A stretch of 64,000 bases of DNA from Thermomicrobium sp. 4228-Ro (GTDB lineage: Bacteria > Chloroflexota > Chloroflexia > Thermomicrobiales > Thermomicrobiaceae), in assembly GCF_026241205.1 (NCBI RefSeq), contig NZ_JAPFQM010000001.1, positions 1-64,000 on the forward strand. The letters run 5' to 3'. The notes beneath the pieces are model-generated. The model had not been told where the DNA came from. It saw only the letters and a program-made list of their open reading frames with translations, and ran no database searches. A program made the translations under genes and the position numbers. This document shows positions 20,547 to 28,828 of this stretch, in pieces; the first letter of the stretch is position 1, and every line of letters begins with the position of its first letter.

Positions 20547-21334
20547 GGCGAGGTCCTCTCCGTGAGTTCCAAAACCAGTCCCGGTCGAGCGATCTCCACC
20601 GGTTTACCGAACTCCCGTACCGCAGCGGCAAGCTGCAGCGCAAAGTTGTTGTTCGACCAGTAGTGTGTCAGAACGACCTGTCGAGCCTCGATGAGTGTCG
20701 CCATCCGACCAGCTTCACTGATCGTGAGGTGCCCTTCACGTTCTGCAGGTGACGCATCGTCCGGTAGAGTGGCTTCGATGATCAGAAGGTCAGCGCCGCG
20801 GAGAAACGACACGAGCTGTTCATCCCAGCCCGTGTCAGCGGTGTATGCGATGGTCCCTCTTCCTGGAATCTCCAGTCGCATCGCCCAGCACGGGATCCAA
20901 TGACGGGTTCGATGAAAGCGGATGTGCCACTGTTCCAGGGCGAGTGGCGCAGTCGGGTCGAACTCGAGAAACTCATAGGTTTCCTCGAAAAAAGACGTTT
21001 GTCCGTCGCTGTCGTGGGCCAGCGTGAGTCCGAGCGCGTCGAAGAAAGCCCGCCCGCCAGGCGGGATCCAAACGGGAAGGTGCCGTCGCCGTAAGCCTGG
21101 GGCGTATTTGAGCCCGTAACGCAGCGGAATGAGGTCGAGCATGTGATCCTGGTGGAGATGCGAGAGCAGGATCCCGTAGAGATCGTCGAGGCTCACGTGG
21201 GCGAGAAGTTCGGGGATGATCCCCGGTCCACAATCGAGCAGGAGGTTGATCGTACCGTCCGAGACGAGATACCCGCTGCAACCTTGTCGCGGGTTCGGAC
21301 ACGCGGCACTGCCTCCGAGCACGATCACGCGCAT
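20543..21334 (-). CDS. MBL-fold metallohydrolase (ribonuclease Z-like)
   Basis: 263 aa. Metallo-beta-lactamase fold with HLHQDH (zinc site), LLLDCGPG, the YTADTGWDEQL segment with metal-bridging Asp, the GHLTISEAGRMA motif and VVLTHYWSNN. The layout MRVIVLGGSAACPNPRQGCSGYLV resembles RNase Z and related phosphodiesterases. It lacks the obvious exosite of canonical tRNase Z, so the substrate is uncertain. First gene of a minus-strand trio; its start is divergent from nrdJ. Confidence 0.75.
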   Translation of the reverse strand: MRVIVLGGSAACPNPRQGCSGYLVSDGTINLLLDCGPGIIPELLAHVSLDDLYGILLSHLHQDHMLDLIPLRYGLKYAPGLRRRHLPVWIPPGGRAFFDALGLTLAHDSDGQTSFFEETYEFLEFDPTAPLALEQWHIRFHRTRHWIPCWAMRLEIPGRGTIAYTADTGWDEQLVSFLRGADLLIIEATLPDDASPAEREGHLTISEAGRMATLIEARQVVLTHYWSNNNFALQLAAAVREFGKPVEIARPGLVLELTERTSP

Positions 21335-21506
21335 GCGCTACTCCCTGAGTTCTCTCGATGGTCGTTCGTTCCGGTTCGATAGTGCTCGCGTCGGTACGAC
21401 GTCGGTTCGGTCCAGACACGACTCCTGAGCGGTGGCGAAAGACGCCTGCGAGACGTGCATGCTGCATCATACTGTACGGGTTTGGACGAATTCAGGAGGT
21501 GCGATC

Positions 21507-23276
21507 ATGACGGTGCCGCTCACTGAGTCAGCCCGCGCGCTGCTTCGCATGCGCTACTTGCGTCGGGACGACCAAGGCCGAGTTATCGAGAGTGAAGAGG
21601 AACTCTTCTGGCGTGTCGCACGAGCGGTCGCTGCAGCGGAGGATGCCTTTGCGAACGGTCGGCGGAGCGAAGAGGTGGCGGAGGAGTTCTACCGATTGCT
21701 GACATCGCTTCGTTTTTTACCAAATACCCCTGCACTCATCAATGCTGGAACCGAACTCGGGCAACTGTTCGCCTGTTTCGTTCTCCCGGTTCCGGATTCG
21801 TTGGACGGCATATTCGGCGCGGTACGCGACGCTGCCAAAATTCAACAGACTGGTGGCGGCACTGGGTTTTCGTTTTCCCATCTGCGACCGCGGGGCGACC
21901 TGGTTCGGTCGACACGCCGACCGTCATCCGGTGCGGTGTCCTTTATCCGGGTTTTCGATACGGCGAGTGATGTGATCGCTACTGAGAGTGTGCGCGGTGG
22001 GGCGAACATGGCGGTCCTGCGGTGCGATCACCCGGATGTGCGCGAGTTCATCAATGCCAAGCGCAATCCAGCGTTGTTCTCGCGTTTCAACTTCTCTGTC
22101 CTCGTTACGGATACGTTTCTGGAGGCGGCGCGTGCGCGCAAGGAGATCGACCTCATCAATCCCCGCACGGGTGCGCCGTTCAGCCGGGTGAATGCCGGTG
22201 ACCTGTTCGACGAAATGGTCGATGCTGCCTGGGAAGTGGGTGATCCTGGACTCTTGTTCTTCGATCGGATTCAACGTGACAACCCGCTCCCAGCATTGGG
22301 ACCCCTCGAGGCGACCAATCCATGTGGTGAGGTTCCCCTGCTGCCGTGGGAAGCGTGCGTTCTCGGGTCGCTGAACTTGAAAGCGTTCGTCGTCGAACAG
22401 GAGGGGGGCGTGTATTTGGATGAAGACGAGCTGCGGCGGGCTGCGCGACTCGCCTTGCGTTTCCTCGACAACATGGTCGAAGTTTCCCGCTATCCGAAGC
22501 GCGAGATCGAAGCAATTTGTCGGGCGAACCGAAAAGTCGGACTCGGAATCATGGGGTTTGCCGACCTCTTGCTCTTTCTGCGTATACCGTATGGCTCGGA
22601 CGAATCGATCGCCGTTGCCGATCGGGTCATGCGTATCGTCCAGGAAGCTGCGGTCGAGGCGAGTCGCGAAATCGCGCAGGAGCGCGGACCTTTCCCGAAT
22701 TTTCCGCTCAGCCGCTATGCTGAGCGAGGCGAACCACCGCGACGCAATGCAACCGTGACGACAGTGGCACCGACCGGGAGTATCTCGATTATCGCCGGCT
22801 GCAGTAGTGGTATCGAACCGCTCTATGCCCTTGCCTATCAACATGTGGGCGAGTTCGTCGGGATCGTCGAGCCGCATCCACTCTTGCTACGCGAACTCTC
22901 GCGGCTGGGGATACACGATCCGAGTCTTCTCCGAGAAATCGAGCTGACCGGACGCATCGGGCATCGGACCGATCTTCCTGAAGAGCTTCGCAGACTTTTT
23001 CGGGTTGCGACCGAGATTTCTCCCGAAGAGCATATTCGCGTCCAAGCAGCGATCCAACGGCACGTCGAGAACGCGGTCAGTAAGACGATCAATATGCCGT
23101 ACGAGGCGACACGCGACGACGTGCGGCGGGCCTTTTTGCTCGCGCACGAGCTCGCATGCAAGGGGGTGACGGTTTACCGAGAAGGTTCACCGAGAGGGCA
23201 GGTGCTTCAGGTGCTCGGGCACTGCTTGAGCTGCATGGGCGAGGATGTGGTGCCGGAGGCGCGCGCCAGGTATTGA
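21507..23276 (+). CDS. nrdJ: Ribonucleotide reductase, class II (adenosylcobalamin-dependent)
   Basis: Reduces ribonucleotides to deoxyribonucleotides with a cobalamin-generated thiyl radical. 589 aa from ATG 21507, with AGGAGG at 21494-21499; an upstream in-frame GTG at 21432 would add 25 residues with no ribosome binding site. Active-site residues are clear: C90, N271-P-C273-G-E275 and C284, with the 11-residue spacing of the class II site. C-terminal CLSC supplies the reducing thiols. No ATP-cone is seen at the N-terminus. No B12 riboswitch was recognised in the 172-bp upstream gap. Confidence 0.92.
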   Translation: MTVPLTESARALLRMRYLRRDDQGRVIESEEELFWRVARAVAAAEDAFANGRRSEEVAEEFYRLLTSLRFLPNTPALINAGTELGQLFACFVLPVPDSLDGIFGAVRDAAKIQQTGGGTGFSFSHLRPRGDLVRSTRRPSSGAVSFIRVFDTASDVIATESVRGGANMAVLRCDHPDVREFINAKRNPALFSRFNFSVLVTDTFLEAARARKEIDLINPRTGAPFSRVNAGDLFDEMVDAAWEVGDPGLLFFDRIQRDNPLPALGPLEATNPCGEVPLLPWEACVLGSLNLKAFVVEQEGGVYLDEDELRRAARLALRFLDNMVEVSRYPKREIEAICRANRKVGLGIMGFADLLLFLRIPYGSDESIAVADRVMRIVQEAAVEASREIAQERGPFPNFPLSRYAERGEPPRRNATVTTVAPTGSISIIAGCSSGIEPLYALAYQHVGEFVGIVEPHPLLLRELSRLGIHDPSLLREIELTGRIGHRTDLPEELRRLFRVATEISPEEHIRVQAAIQRHVENAVSKTINMPYEATRDDVRRAFLLAHELACKGVTVYREGSPRGQVLQVLGHCLSCMGEDVVPEARARY

Positions 23277-23282
23277 TCGAAT

Positions 23283-23310
23283 GACCCGAGAGGGGGGTCC
23301 CTCTCGGGTC
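23283..23310. terminator. Hairpin between convergent nrdJ and hsp20
   Basis: A 12-bp perfect stem (GACCCGAGAGGG/CCCTCTCGGGTC) has a 4-nt loop. It lies just after the nrdJ stop and between converging genes. No T-run on either strand, so it may act as a bidirectional or Rho-assisted terminator. Confidence 0.5.
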
Positions 23311-23329
23311 GCTGTTCCCTCTCGGATCG

Positions 23330-23761
23330 TTACGAACGGACCTGAACCGGTATTCGTCGCCGTTCTGCCGATTCTGCCTTGGGAATGCGAATTTCGAGCA
23401 CGCCGTGCTGGTACATTGCCTGGGCCTCGTCTTCGCGAACGGGGACAGGTAGGGTAATGGCACGGTAGGCGCTCCCGACACGCCGTTCGCGCACGTGCCA
23501 CTTCCCTCGCGTTTCCTCACGTTCCTCGCGGCTCTCGGCACGTATCGTGAGGACGCCCTGGCGGATCTCGACCGAAATATCCTCGGGCTTGACACCAGGC
23601 ACTGAGGCGCGCACGATGATCGCATCATCGGTTTCTTGGAGGTCGATCGGGATTCCGATTTCCTCCTCGCCGCGCCAGCGTGCCAGCTCACCGAACAGCC
23701 GATCGATACGCTCCCGCATCGTTTCCAGCTCGCGCCACGGATTCCACGCTGTGATGCTCAT
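23330..23761 (-). CDS. Small heat shock protein, Hsp20 family
   Basis: ATP-independent holdase chaperone. 143 aa from ATG 23761 (GGGAGGGA is 9 bp upstream; GTG 23770 would add three residues). The N-terminus MSITAWNPWREL is typical. The alpha-crystallin domain spans about 40-130 (IPIDLQETDDAIIVRASVPGVKPEDISVEI, GVLEIRIPKAE). It ends with an I-x-V-type anchor (RRIPVQVRS). Divergent from the hibernation-factor gene, fitting a stress role. No CIRCE element seen. Confidence 0.93.
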   Translation of the reverse strand: MSITAWNPWRELETMRERIDRLFGELARWRGEEEIGIPIDLQETDDAIIVRASVPGVKPEDISVEIRQGVLTIRAESREEREETRGKWHVRERRVGSAYRAITLPVPVREDEAQAMYQHGVLEIRIPKAESAERRRIPVQVRS

Positions 23762-23917
23762 CGCGTGCACTCCCTCCCAAATGCCATGAACCCGACATGG
23801 TCAAGGATACCTCTCGATCGTGCGTGAGGGAAGATCGGCAGTTGCACACGGACATTGTATCCTCAAGGCACGATACCGGCCGTAACCGGTGGGGGAAGAA
23901 GACGGAGGGAAAAGACA

Positions 23918-24331
23918 ATGCGGATTCGATACCACGATCTCGGTGTCAGCCAGGATAAGGTTGCGCCTATCGTCGAGCGGGAAATTCGCATCCTCGAGAA
24001 GAAGCTTGCCGATTTGGAAGATGATCTGAAGATGCTCGACATCACGATGGAGCACCTGCAAAGGAGCGGCACGTACGTTGCCAAGTTGCATCTGCGCATT
24101 CCGGGGCCAGACATCGTTGCTCGCGGTGAGGGCCAGAACCCTGCCCAGGCCTTGCGCGATGCGTTCGCTGACCTCTACGACGAGGTCGAGCGCCAAGTAG
24201 CGAAGTGGCGCCAAGAACCGTTCATCCGTCGTGCTCGGCAGCACCCGAGTTTGGCCAAGCCACCAGTCGGTATGCCGGAGGAGGCTGGAGAAAGCGAGTC
24301 CGGTGGGTCGGAGCCCGGAGGCGAGCGATGA
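23918..24331 (+). CDS. HPF/RaiA-type ribosome-associated hibernation factor-like protein
   Basis: 137 aa from ATG 23918 (GGAGGGA at 23904-23910). Residues 1-105 resemble the S30AE/HPF fold: an N-terminal strand, a long helix IVEREIRILEKKLADLEDDL, then HLHRSGTYVAKLHLRI-like strands and a second helix NPAQALRDAFADLYDEVERQV. This family parks ribosomes in the decoding site during stationary phase. The C-terminal Gly/Ser/Glu tail is low complexity. It overlaps the sigma-factor gene by 4 bp. Confidence 0.75.
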   Translation: MRIRYHDLGVSQDKVAPIVEREIRILEKKLADLEDDLKMLDITMEHLQRSGTYVAKLHLRIPGPDIVARGEGQNPAQALRDAFADLYDEVERQVAKWRQEPFIRRARQHPSLAKPPVGMPEEAGESESGGSEPGGER

Positions 24332-25023
24332 GCGTGTCAGGCCCGATGGAAAACGAACGAGAGCGGTTGTTGACGCGGATCGAGGAGCATCTCCGGAAAC
24401 TGGGAGAAGAGGGAGGGGGAGCACCGACTCGCCGAGAGTGGTTGGTCCAGCAGATCGTGGATCACTATCGACCACTCCGTCGCTTCGTTCGTCGGGAAAT
24501 CGGGCGCTACGTGGCGTTCGGCGTTCTTCCGTCCGGCATGTTGAACGACGAGGAAGTGACCGACACGGTCCTCGTGCGCGCCCTCCAACACTGGCGCGAG
24601 GCACCGGAACGTGGCCTGTTCCGATGGCTGCGGCGAACGGCTCGGAGAACGGTGCGCCAACTGGTCGATCAAGAGCGACGACGGATCGAGCACGAACGGT
24701 CTCTCGAAGAGCCAGTCGGGTACCAGGGCGATGAATGGCCGGATCAAGTCGTTCGCTTGATCGACATCCTGGCGGATCCCAAGGCCGAGATTCCGGAGCA
24801 GGTCGTCTTGGCGGAAGAAACGCAGCGCATCCTGGATGAAGCGTTGGATCGACTCCCCGAGACCTGGCGCGAAGTCTTCTTACTTAAGGTCGATGGTTGG
24901 ACGGACGAACAGATCGCACTCACCGAAGGCCTTGCGGTGGATCAGGTTGGCCGAATCGTCGAGGCGAGTCGAGCGTTCCTAGCCGATCTCCTGCGCGAAC
25001 GGCGGCAAGAGCTCGAGGCGTAA
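24328..25023 (+). CDS. Sigma-70-family RNA polymerase sigma factor
   Basis: 231 aa from ATG 24328, overlapping the upstream gene (ATGA). Residues 45-110 look like region 2 (VDHYRPLRRFVRREIGRYVAFG, EVTDTVLVRALQHW, LFRWLRRTARRTVRQLVD). Residues 165-225 look like region 4 (LDRLPETWREVFLLKVDGWTDEQIAL with a helix-turn-helix). The layout suits an ECF-like sigma factor. No anti-sigma gene is adjacent. Position behind a hibernation factor and before pncB suggests a growth-state or stress regulator; that is inference. Confidence 0.75.
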   Translation: MSVSGPMENERERLLTRIEEHLRKLGEEGGGAPTRREWLVQQIVDHYRPLRRFVRREIGRYVAFGVLPSGMLNDEEVTDTVLVRALQHWREAPERGLFRWLRRTARRTVRQLVDQERRRIEHERSLEEPVGYQGDEWPDQVVRLIDILADPKAEIPEQVVLAEETQRILDEALDRLPETWREVFLLKVDGWTDEQIALTEGLAVDQVGRIVEASRAFLADLLRERRQELEA

Positions 25024-25046
25024 TGCTGGGCATGGCTGGAGGCGCA

Positions 25047-26411
25047 ATGAGTCCGACGCCATATGAGATCGCACTCTCGACCGACCTGTATGAACTGACA
25101 ATGGCATCGAGCTACCACGTGCTCGGCAAAAGCGGCCGGGCGGTCTTCAGCCTGTTCATCCGGAAGTTTCCGCCGCATCGCCATTTCTTCGTCGTTGCCG
25201 GTGTGAACGAACTGCTCGAGCGAATACAGCGGTTAACGTTCGATGACGAAGCGCGAGCCTTCCTCCGCACGCTACCGATGCTTCGTCCGGAATTCGTCGA
25301 GTCGCTCCGTCATTTCCGCTTCGAGGGCGACATCTGGGCCGTTCGCGAAGGAACGGTGATCTTTCCAGAGGAACCGATTCTGGAGGTCGAGGCACCGATC
25401 GAGCAGGCCCAGCTCATCGAGACGCTCGTACTCAATGCGATCCACTACCCGACACTGGTCGCGACGAAGGCAGCACGGTGCGTTCTCGCTGCACCTGGGA
25501 AGGTACTCGTCGATTTCGGCTTGCGCCGCACGCCCAGCCTCGAGGCGGGTTTGGCCGCTGCACGGGCGGCATATCTGGCTGGCTTTGCCGCGACGAGCGA
25601 CGTTCTGGCCGGGGCGCGGTACGGTATTCCGGTGAGTGGTACGGTCGCGCATTCGTACATCGAGTCATTCCCGAGCGAGCTGGAGGCGTTTCGCGCCTTC
25701 GCACGGACGTACCCTGGTGATCCTATTCTCCTGATCGATACCTACGATACGCTGCGTGGTGCTGAGCATGCGGTGATCGTCGCACGCGAGCTGGCGCAGG
25801 AAGGCAGGCGTGTTCGTGCTGTTCGACTCGACAGCGGTGATCTGGTCTCCTTGAGCCGAGCCGTTCGCGAAATCCTCGACCGAGCTGGATTTCCGGAGAT
25901 CCAGATTTTCGCCAGTGGGGGGCTCGACGAATACGAACTCGCAGCGCTGGAAGCTGCCGGAGCGCCGATCGATGGGTTCGGCGTCGGATCGAAACTCGGC
26001 ACGTCGGCCGATGCGCCATTGGCGGACATGGCCTATAAGCTCGTCGAGTACGATGGTCAGCCGACGCTCAAGCTCAGCACCGGAAAACGAACGCTTGTCG
26101 GGGCAAAACAGGTATGGCGTCGGGTCGGTCAAAATGGGGCATACGTCGAGGATCTGATCGCCCTCCGGGAAGAACCACCGCCCGGGGCGGACTGGATTCC
26201 GCTCTTGCATCCGGTCATGCGCCGAGGGGAGATCGTCGAACTCCCCACTCTCGAGGAACTTCGCCAGCATCACCGGCGCGAGATGGAGCGTTTCCCGTCG
26301 TGGTTCCGCAGACTCGATCCAGCTGGAACCTATCCGGTGCGCCTGAGCGCACGGCTGGCGAGCCGGCAAACTGAGGCTGAGCGGACTGTGCGCGCACGTG
26401 AGGGGCTGTGA
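25047..26411 (+). CDS. pncB: Nicotinate phosphoribosyltransferase
   Basis: First step of NAD salvage (nicotinate + PRPP + ATP to NaMN). 454 aa from ATG 25047 (GGAGG just upstream); ATG 25023 would add eight residues. LSTDLYELTMASSYHVLG, the FGLRRTPSLEAGLAAARAAYLAGFAATSDVLAG block and the phosphorylated-His region SGTVAHSYIESFP are clear. So are DTYDTLRGAEHA and VRLDSGDLVSLSR. Continuous with the sigma-factor gene and the downstream glycosyltransferase. Confidence 0.93.
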   Translation: MSPTPYEIALSTDLYELTMASSYHVLGKSGRAVFSLFIRKFPPHRHFFVVAGVNELLERIQRLTFDDEARAFLRTLPMLRPEFVESLRHFRFEGDIWAVREGTVIFPEEPILEVEAPIEQAQLIETLVLNAIHYPTLVATKAARCVLAAPGKVLVDFGLRRTPSLEAGLAAARAAYLAGFAATSDVLAGARYGIPVSGTVAHSYIESFPSELEAFRAFARTYPGDPILLIDTYDTLRGAEHAVIVARELAQEGRRVRAVRLDSGDLVSLSRAVREILDRAGFPEIQIFASGGLDEYELAALEAAGAPIDGFGVGSKLGTSADAPLADMAYKLVEYDGQPTLKLSTGKRTLVGAKQVWRRVGQNGAYVEDLIALREEPPPGADWIPLLHPVMRRGEIVELPTLEELRQHHRREMERFPSWFRRLDPAGTYPVRLSARLASRQTEAERTVRAREGL

Positions 26412-26413
26412 CG

Positions 26414-27676
26414 ATGCTGCGCCGTGTCCACCTGGCCCCGGTTGCGCCGGAAGCGTATCAAGACACTGCGCCGACCGAGCAGATAGAAGAATGCCTTTCG
26501 CGTGCTCGGAATCTTCGAGGAATACGAATCGCCCATATCAATGCGACACCATATGGTGGTGGGGTATCGGAACTCTTACGCTCAGCCGTCGCTCTGGAAC
26601 GAGGGCTCGGCTTGGCGGTGGACTGGTTCGTCATCGCGGGGAACAACCGCTTCTTCGAGGTGACGAAGAGTCTGCATAACGGGCTCCAGGGGGCTCCGTT
26701 CCTGCCGAGTGCCGAATTCGAGGAGATCTATGAACTCAACAGTCGTGCGAATGCCGCCACTCTTCCGCGCGAGTACGATGTCATCGTGGTGCACGACCCG
26801 CAACCGGCTGCCCTCCGACAGCTCGCCAGCCATGTGGAAGCGCGCTGGATTTGGCGTTGCCACATCGATACGTCTCAGCCGGATCCCGCTGCGGAAGCGT
26901 TTTTGCTTCGCTGGTTAGATGGCTACGATGCGTACGTGTTCACGATGCCGGAATTCGTCTTGCCCGCGTTACAGGCGCGGAAAGTTGTCACGTTTCCGCC
27001 CGGGATCGATCCCTTGAGCCCGAAAAACCTGCCACTCGCAGCCATGCTGTGCCGCCGTATCGTCACCTGGCATGGGGTGGAGGCGGGGCGCCCGCTGCTC
27101 GTGCAAGTTTCCCGTTATGATCCTTGGAAGGATCCATTCGGCGTGATTCGCGTCTTCCGGCGGGCGCGTGAACGAGTTCCTGGTTTGCAGCTCGCGCTCA
27201 TCGGGTCGATGGCACTGGATGATCCAGAAGGCTGGCGACTGTATGAGCAGGTGCGCGCGGAAGCGGAACAGGATCCGGATATCCTGGTCGGGACGAACAT
27301 AACTGGCATCAGTTTTGTCGAAGTGAACGCGTTCCAACATTGTGCGTGGGTGGTCATTCAGAAGTCGATTCGGGAAGGTTTCGGTCTGGTCGTGAGCGAG
27401 GCGTTGTGGAAGGAGACCCCGGTCGTAGCCGGGCGGAGCGGCGGAATTACGCTGCAAATGGAGGACGGTATCGGTGGCTTTCTCGTTCCTCCAGAGGATG
27501 ACGATGCGTTCGTCGAACGCGTAGTCCAACTGCTGACCGATCGCGAGCTGGCACGCGCCCTCGGCCAGCGCGGACGTCAGCGGGTGCGCGAACGCTTTCT
27601 GATCACCCGTTACGTTCGGGACGAACTGCGGTTGATGACTGAGGTCCTGCATGGTTCTGCGGGGACGGAGGAGTGA
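26414..27676 (+). CDS. treT: Trehalose synthase-type (TreT-like) GT4 glycosyltransferase
   Basis: 420 aa from ATG 26414 (AGGGG 8 bp upstream). GT4, GT-B fold: AHINATPYGGGVSELL (nucleotide-sugar/acceptor N-domain), VHDPQPAALRQL, WRCHIDTSQPD, then a C-domain with VSRYDPWKDPFGV, SIREGFGLVVSEALWKETPVV (E-x7-E) and GGITLQMEDGIGGFLV. This pattern matches trehalose glycosyltransferring synthase, which makes trehalose from NDP-glucose and glucose. A thermophile would use it for compatible solute supply. Other GT4 roles are possible. Confidence 0.8.
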   Translation: MLRRVHLAPVAPEAYQDTAPTEQIEECLSRARNLRGIRIAHINATPYGGGVSELLRSAVALERGLGLAVDWFVIAGNNRFFEVTKSLHNGLQGAPFLPSAEFEEIYELNSRANAATLPREYDVIVVHDPQPAALRQLASHVEARWIWRCHIDTSQPDPAAEAFLLRWLDGYDAYVFTMPEFVLPALQARKVVTFPPGIDPLSPKNLPLAAMLCRRIVTWHGVEAGRPLLVQVSRYDPWKDPFGVIRVFRRARERVPGLQLALIGSMALDDPEGWRLYEQVRAEAEQDPDILVGTNITGISFVEVNAFQHCAWVVIQKSIREGFGLVVSEALWKETPVVAGRSGGITLQMEDGIGGFLVPPEDDDAFVERVVQLLTDRELARALGQRGRQRVRERFLITRYVRDELRLMTEVLHGSAGTEE

Positions 27677-27689
27677 AGGGAAGCACTCG

Positions 27690-28091
27690 ATGGGTCAGGT
27701 GTTCGATCCAGCATGGCTCGAGTCGATCCGCCAGCGGCTGATATCCCGGCGTACTGAGCTAGAACGGCAACGGGAGGACTTGCGTCGCGCGCTGGCTGCA
27801 GAAGGGCGCAGTCAGGCTGAAGAGGGCACAGTAGCGACGCACCCGGCCGACGCGGCGACCGACGTCACGATGGCCGAGTACGATCAAACAGTGCTCCGAA
27901 CTATCGAAGAAGAGCTGCACGAAATCGCCCTCGCGCTCCGACGGTTGGAACAAGGTACCTATGGTATCTGCGTCGACTGCGGGCGTCCGATCGAGCGCGA
28001 GCGACTAGAAGCCGTACCCTGGGCTGCGCGCTGTCTCGTCGACCAGGAGCGCTTCGAGCGAGAACTCGAACGCGCGCGGCGCGCGACTTAA
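27690..28091 (+). CDS. DksA/TraR-family zinc-finger protein
   Basis: 133 aa from ATG 27690. A coiled-coil N-terminal region (RQRLISRRTELERQREDLRRAL, then DQTVLRTIEEELHEIALALRRLEQG) precedes the finger GICVDCGRPIERERLEAVPWAARC. DksA-type proteins bind the RNA polymerase secondary channel. Three zinc Cys are present (C94, C97, C115). The fourth position is Asp (D118, RCLVDQ), so the finger is incomplete or uses a different ligand. It ends the five-gene + strand group. Confidence 0.82.
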   Translation: MGQVFDPAWLESIRQRLISRRTELERQREDLRRALAAEGRSQAEEGTVATHPADAATDVTMAEYDQTVLRTIEEELHEIALALRRLEQGTYGICVDCGRPIERERLEAVPWAARCLVDQERFERELERARRAT

Positions 28092-28092
28092 C

Positions 28093-28248
28093 TTATTGAA
28101 GGAAAACGGCCGGATCCGGTGGCCGGGATGTACCGCGCAACCGCCGGATAGGCCGCGTGAAGAGAAGACTGATCGTTACGCCGCTCGCTGTACCCAGAGC
28201 GAAACCGACGAAGAGAAATGCCCAGCTGCGTGTCGGAGGCAGTCGCAT
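28093..28248 (-). CDS. Small single-span membrane protein (51 aa)
   Basis: A short gene read directly from the sequence. ATG at 28248 follows GAGAGGGG. The product starts MRLPPTRS, then has a hydrophobic span WAFLFVGFALGTASGVTISLLF (about residues 9-30). A basic stop-transfer segment (RPIRRLRG) and a short Pro-rich tail follow, ending in Q before TAA. It starts 13 bp after the rsfS stop, so it is probably its operon partner. It ends one base from the convergent DksA-like gene. No function recognised. Confidence 0.7.
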   Translation of the reverse strand: MRLPPTRSWAFLFVGFALGTASGVTISLLFTRPIRRLRGTSRPPDPAVFLQ

Positions 28249-28260
28249 CGGTCGCCCCTC

Positions 28261-28632
28261 TCACTGAATGACGAGCACGCGCTGGGCGGCTGCCCAGTGG
28301 TCTTCAAGCCGGTAGTACGCTCGCTGCTCCGGCGTGAACAAGTGAATCATGACGGAGCCGTAATCCAAGATCACCCACCCGGATTCCGCCTCGCCCTCGA
28401 CGGCGTGGACGTTGACCCCGACGTCGTCGAGTGCGTTAGTAATATGCGACACGAGTGCACGGAGCTGCCGGGTGTTGTCGGCAGTGCAGACGACGAAGAG
28501 ATCGAAGAACGGGGTCAGCGCAGTGAGGTCGAGCACCTGAATGTCGCTTGCGAGAGCATCGGCCGCTGATTCGGCGGCGACTCGAGCGATCTCGTGTGGT
28601 GTCAAGCGAACTTCCTGTTCTACTCGCGTCAT
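28261..28632 (-). CDS. rsfS: Ribosomal silencing factor RsfS
   Basis: Binds L14 and prevents subunit joining in starvation. 123 aa from ATG 28632 (GAGGTGAGG upstream; two more residues if GTG 28638 is used). The DUF143 pattern is clear: DLTALTPFFDLFVVCTADNTRQLRALV, EGEAESGWVILDYGSVMIHLFTPEQRAYYRLEDHW. It lies downstream of a tRNA gene on the same strand; more often it neighbours nadD. Confidence 0.95.
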   Translation of the reverse strand: MTRVEQEVRLTPHEIARVAAESAADALASDIQVLDLTALTPFFDLFVVCTADNTRQLRALVSHITNALDDVGVNVHAVEGEAESGWVILDYGSVMIHLFTPEQRAYYRLEDHWAAAQRVLVIQ

Positions 28633-28671
28633 CCTCACCTCGCATCTACAGCGTCGGGAAACATCCCGCGG

Positions 28672-28743
28672 TGGGCCTGGTAGGATTCGAACCTACGACC
28701 CTGAGGTTATGAGCCTCGTGCTCTGCCGCTGAGCTACAGGCCC
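28672..28743 (-). tRNA. tRNA with CAT anticodon (elongator Met, or Ile2)
   Basis: 72-nt cloverleaf. Acceptor GGGCCTG pairs with CAGGCCC; D-arm GCTC/GAGC; anticodon loop CTCATAA (CAT); T-arm GTAGG-TTCGAAT-CCTAC; discriminator A; no encoded CCA. One C-A mismatch tops the anticodon stem. CAT in a non-initiator tRNA can be Met or lysidine-modified Ile2; they cannot be told apart here. A TACAAT -10 candidate lies about 13 bp upstream (28756-28761, minus). Confidence 0.93.
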
Positions 28744-28828
28744 CCGTCACACTCAATTGTAGCGGTGCACCCACACGAACGCCAGGTGCTGCGTAGTACC
28801 ATTTGCGGGCGGCTGGAGGTGGGCCCTC

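Noticed and set aside
21335-21506. Cobalamin riboswitch before the B12-dependent nrdJ
   Set aside because: 172 bp is short for this riboswitch and the conserved B12-box GCCACTG was not found.
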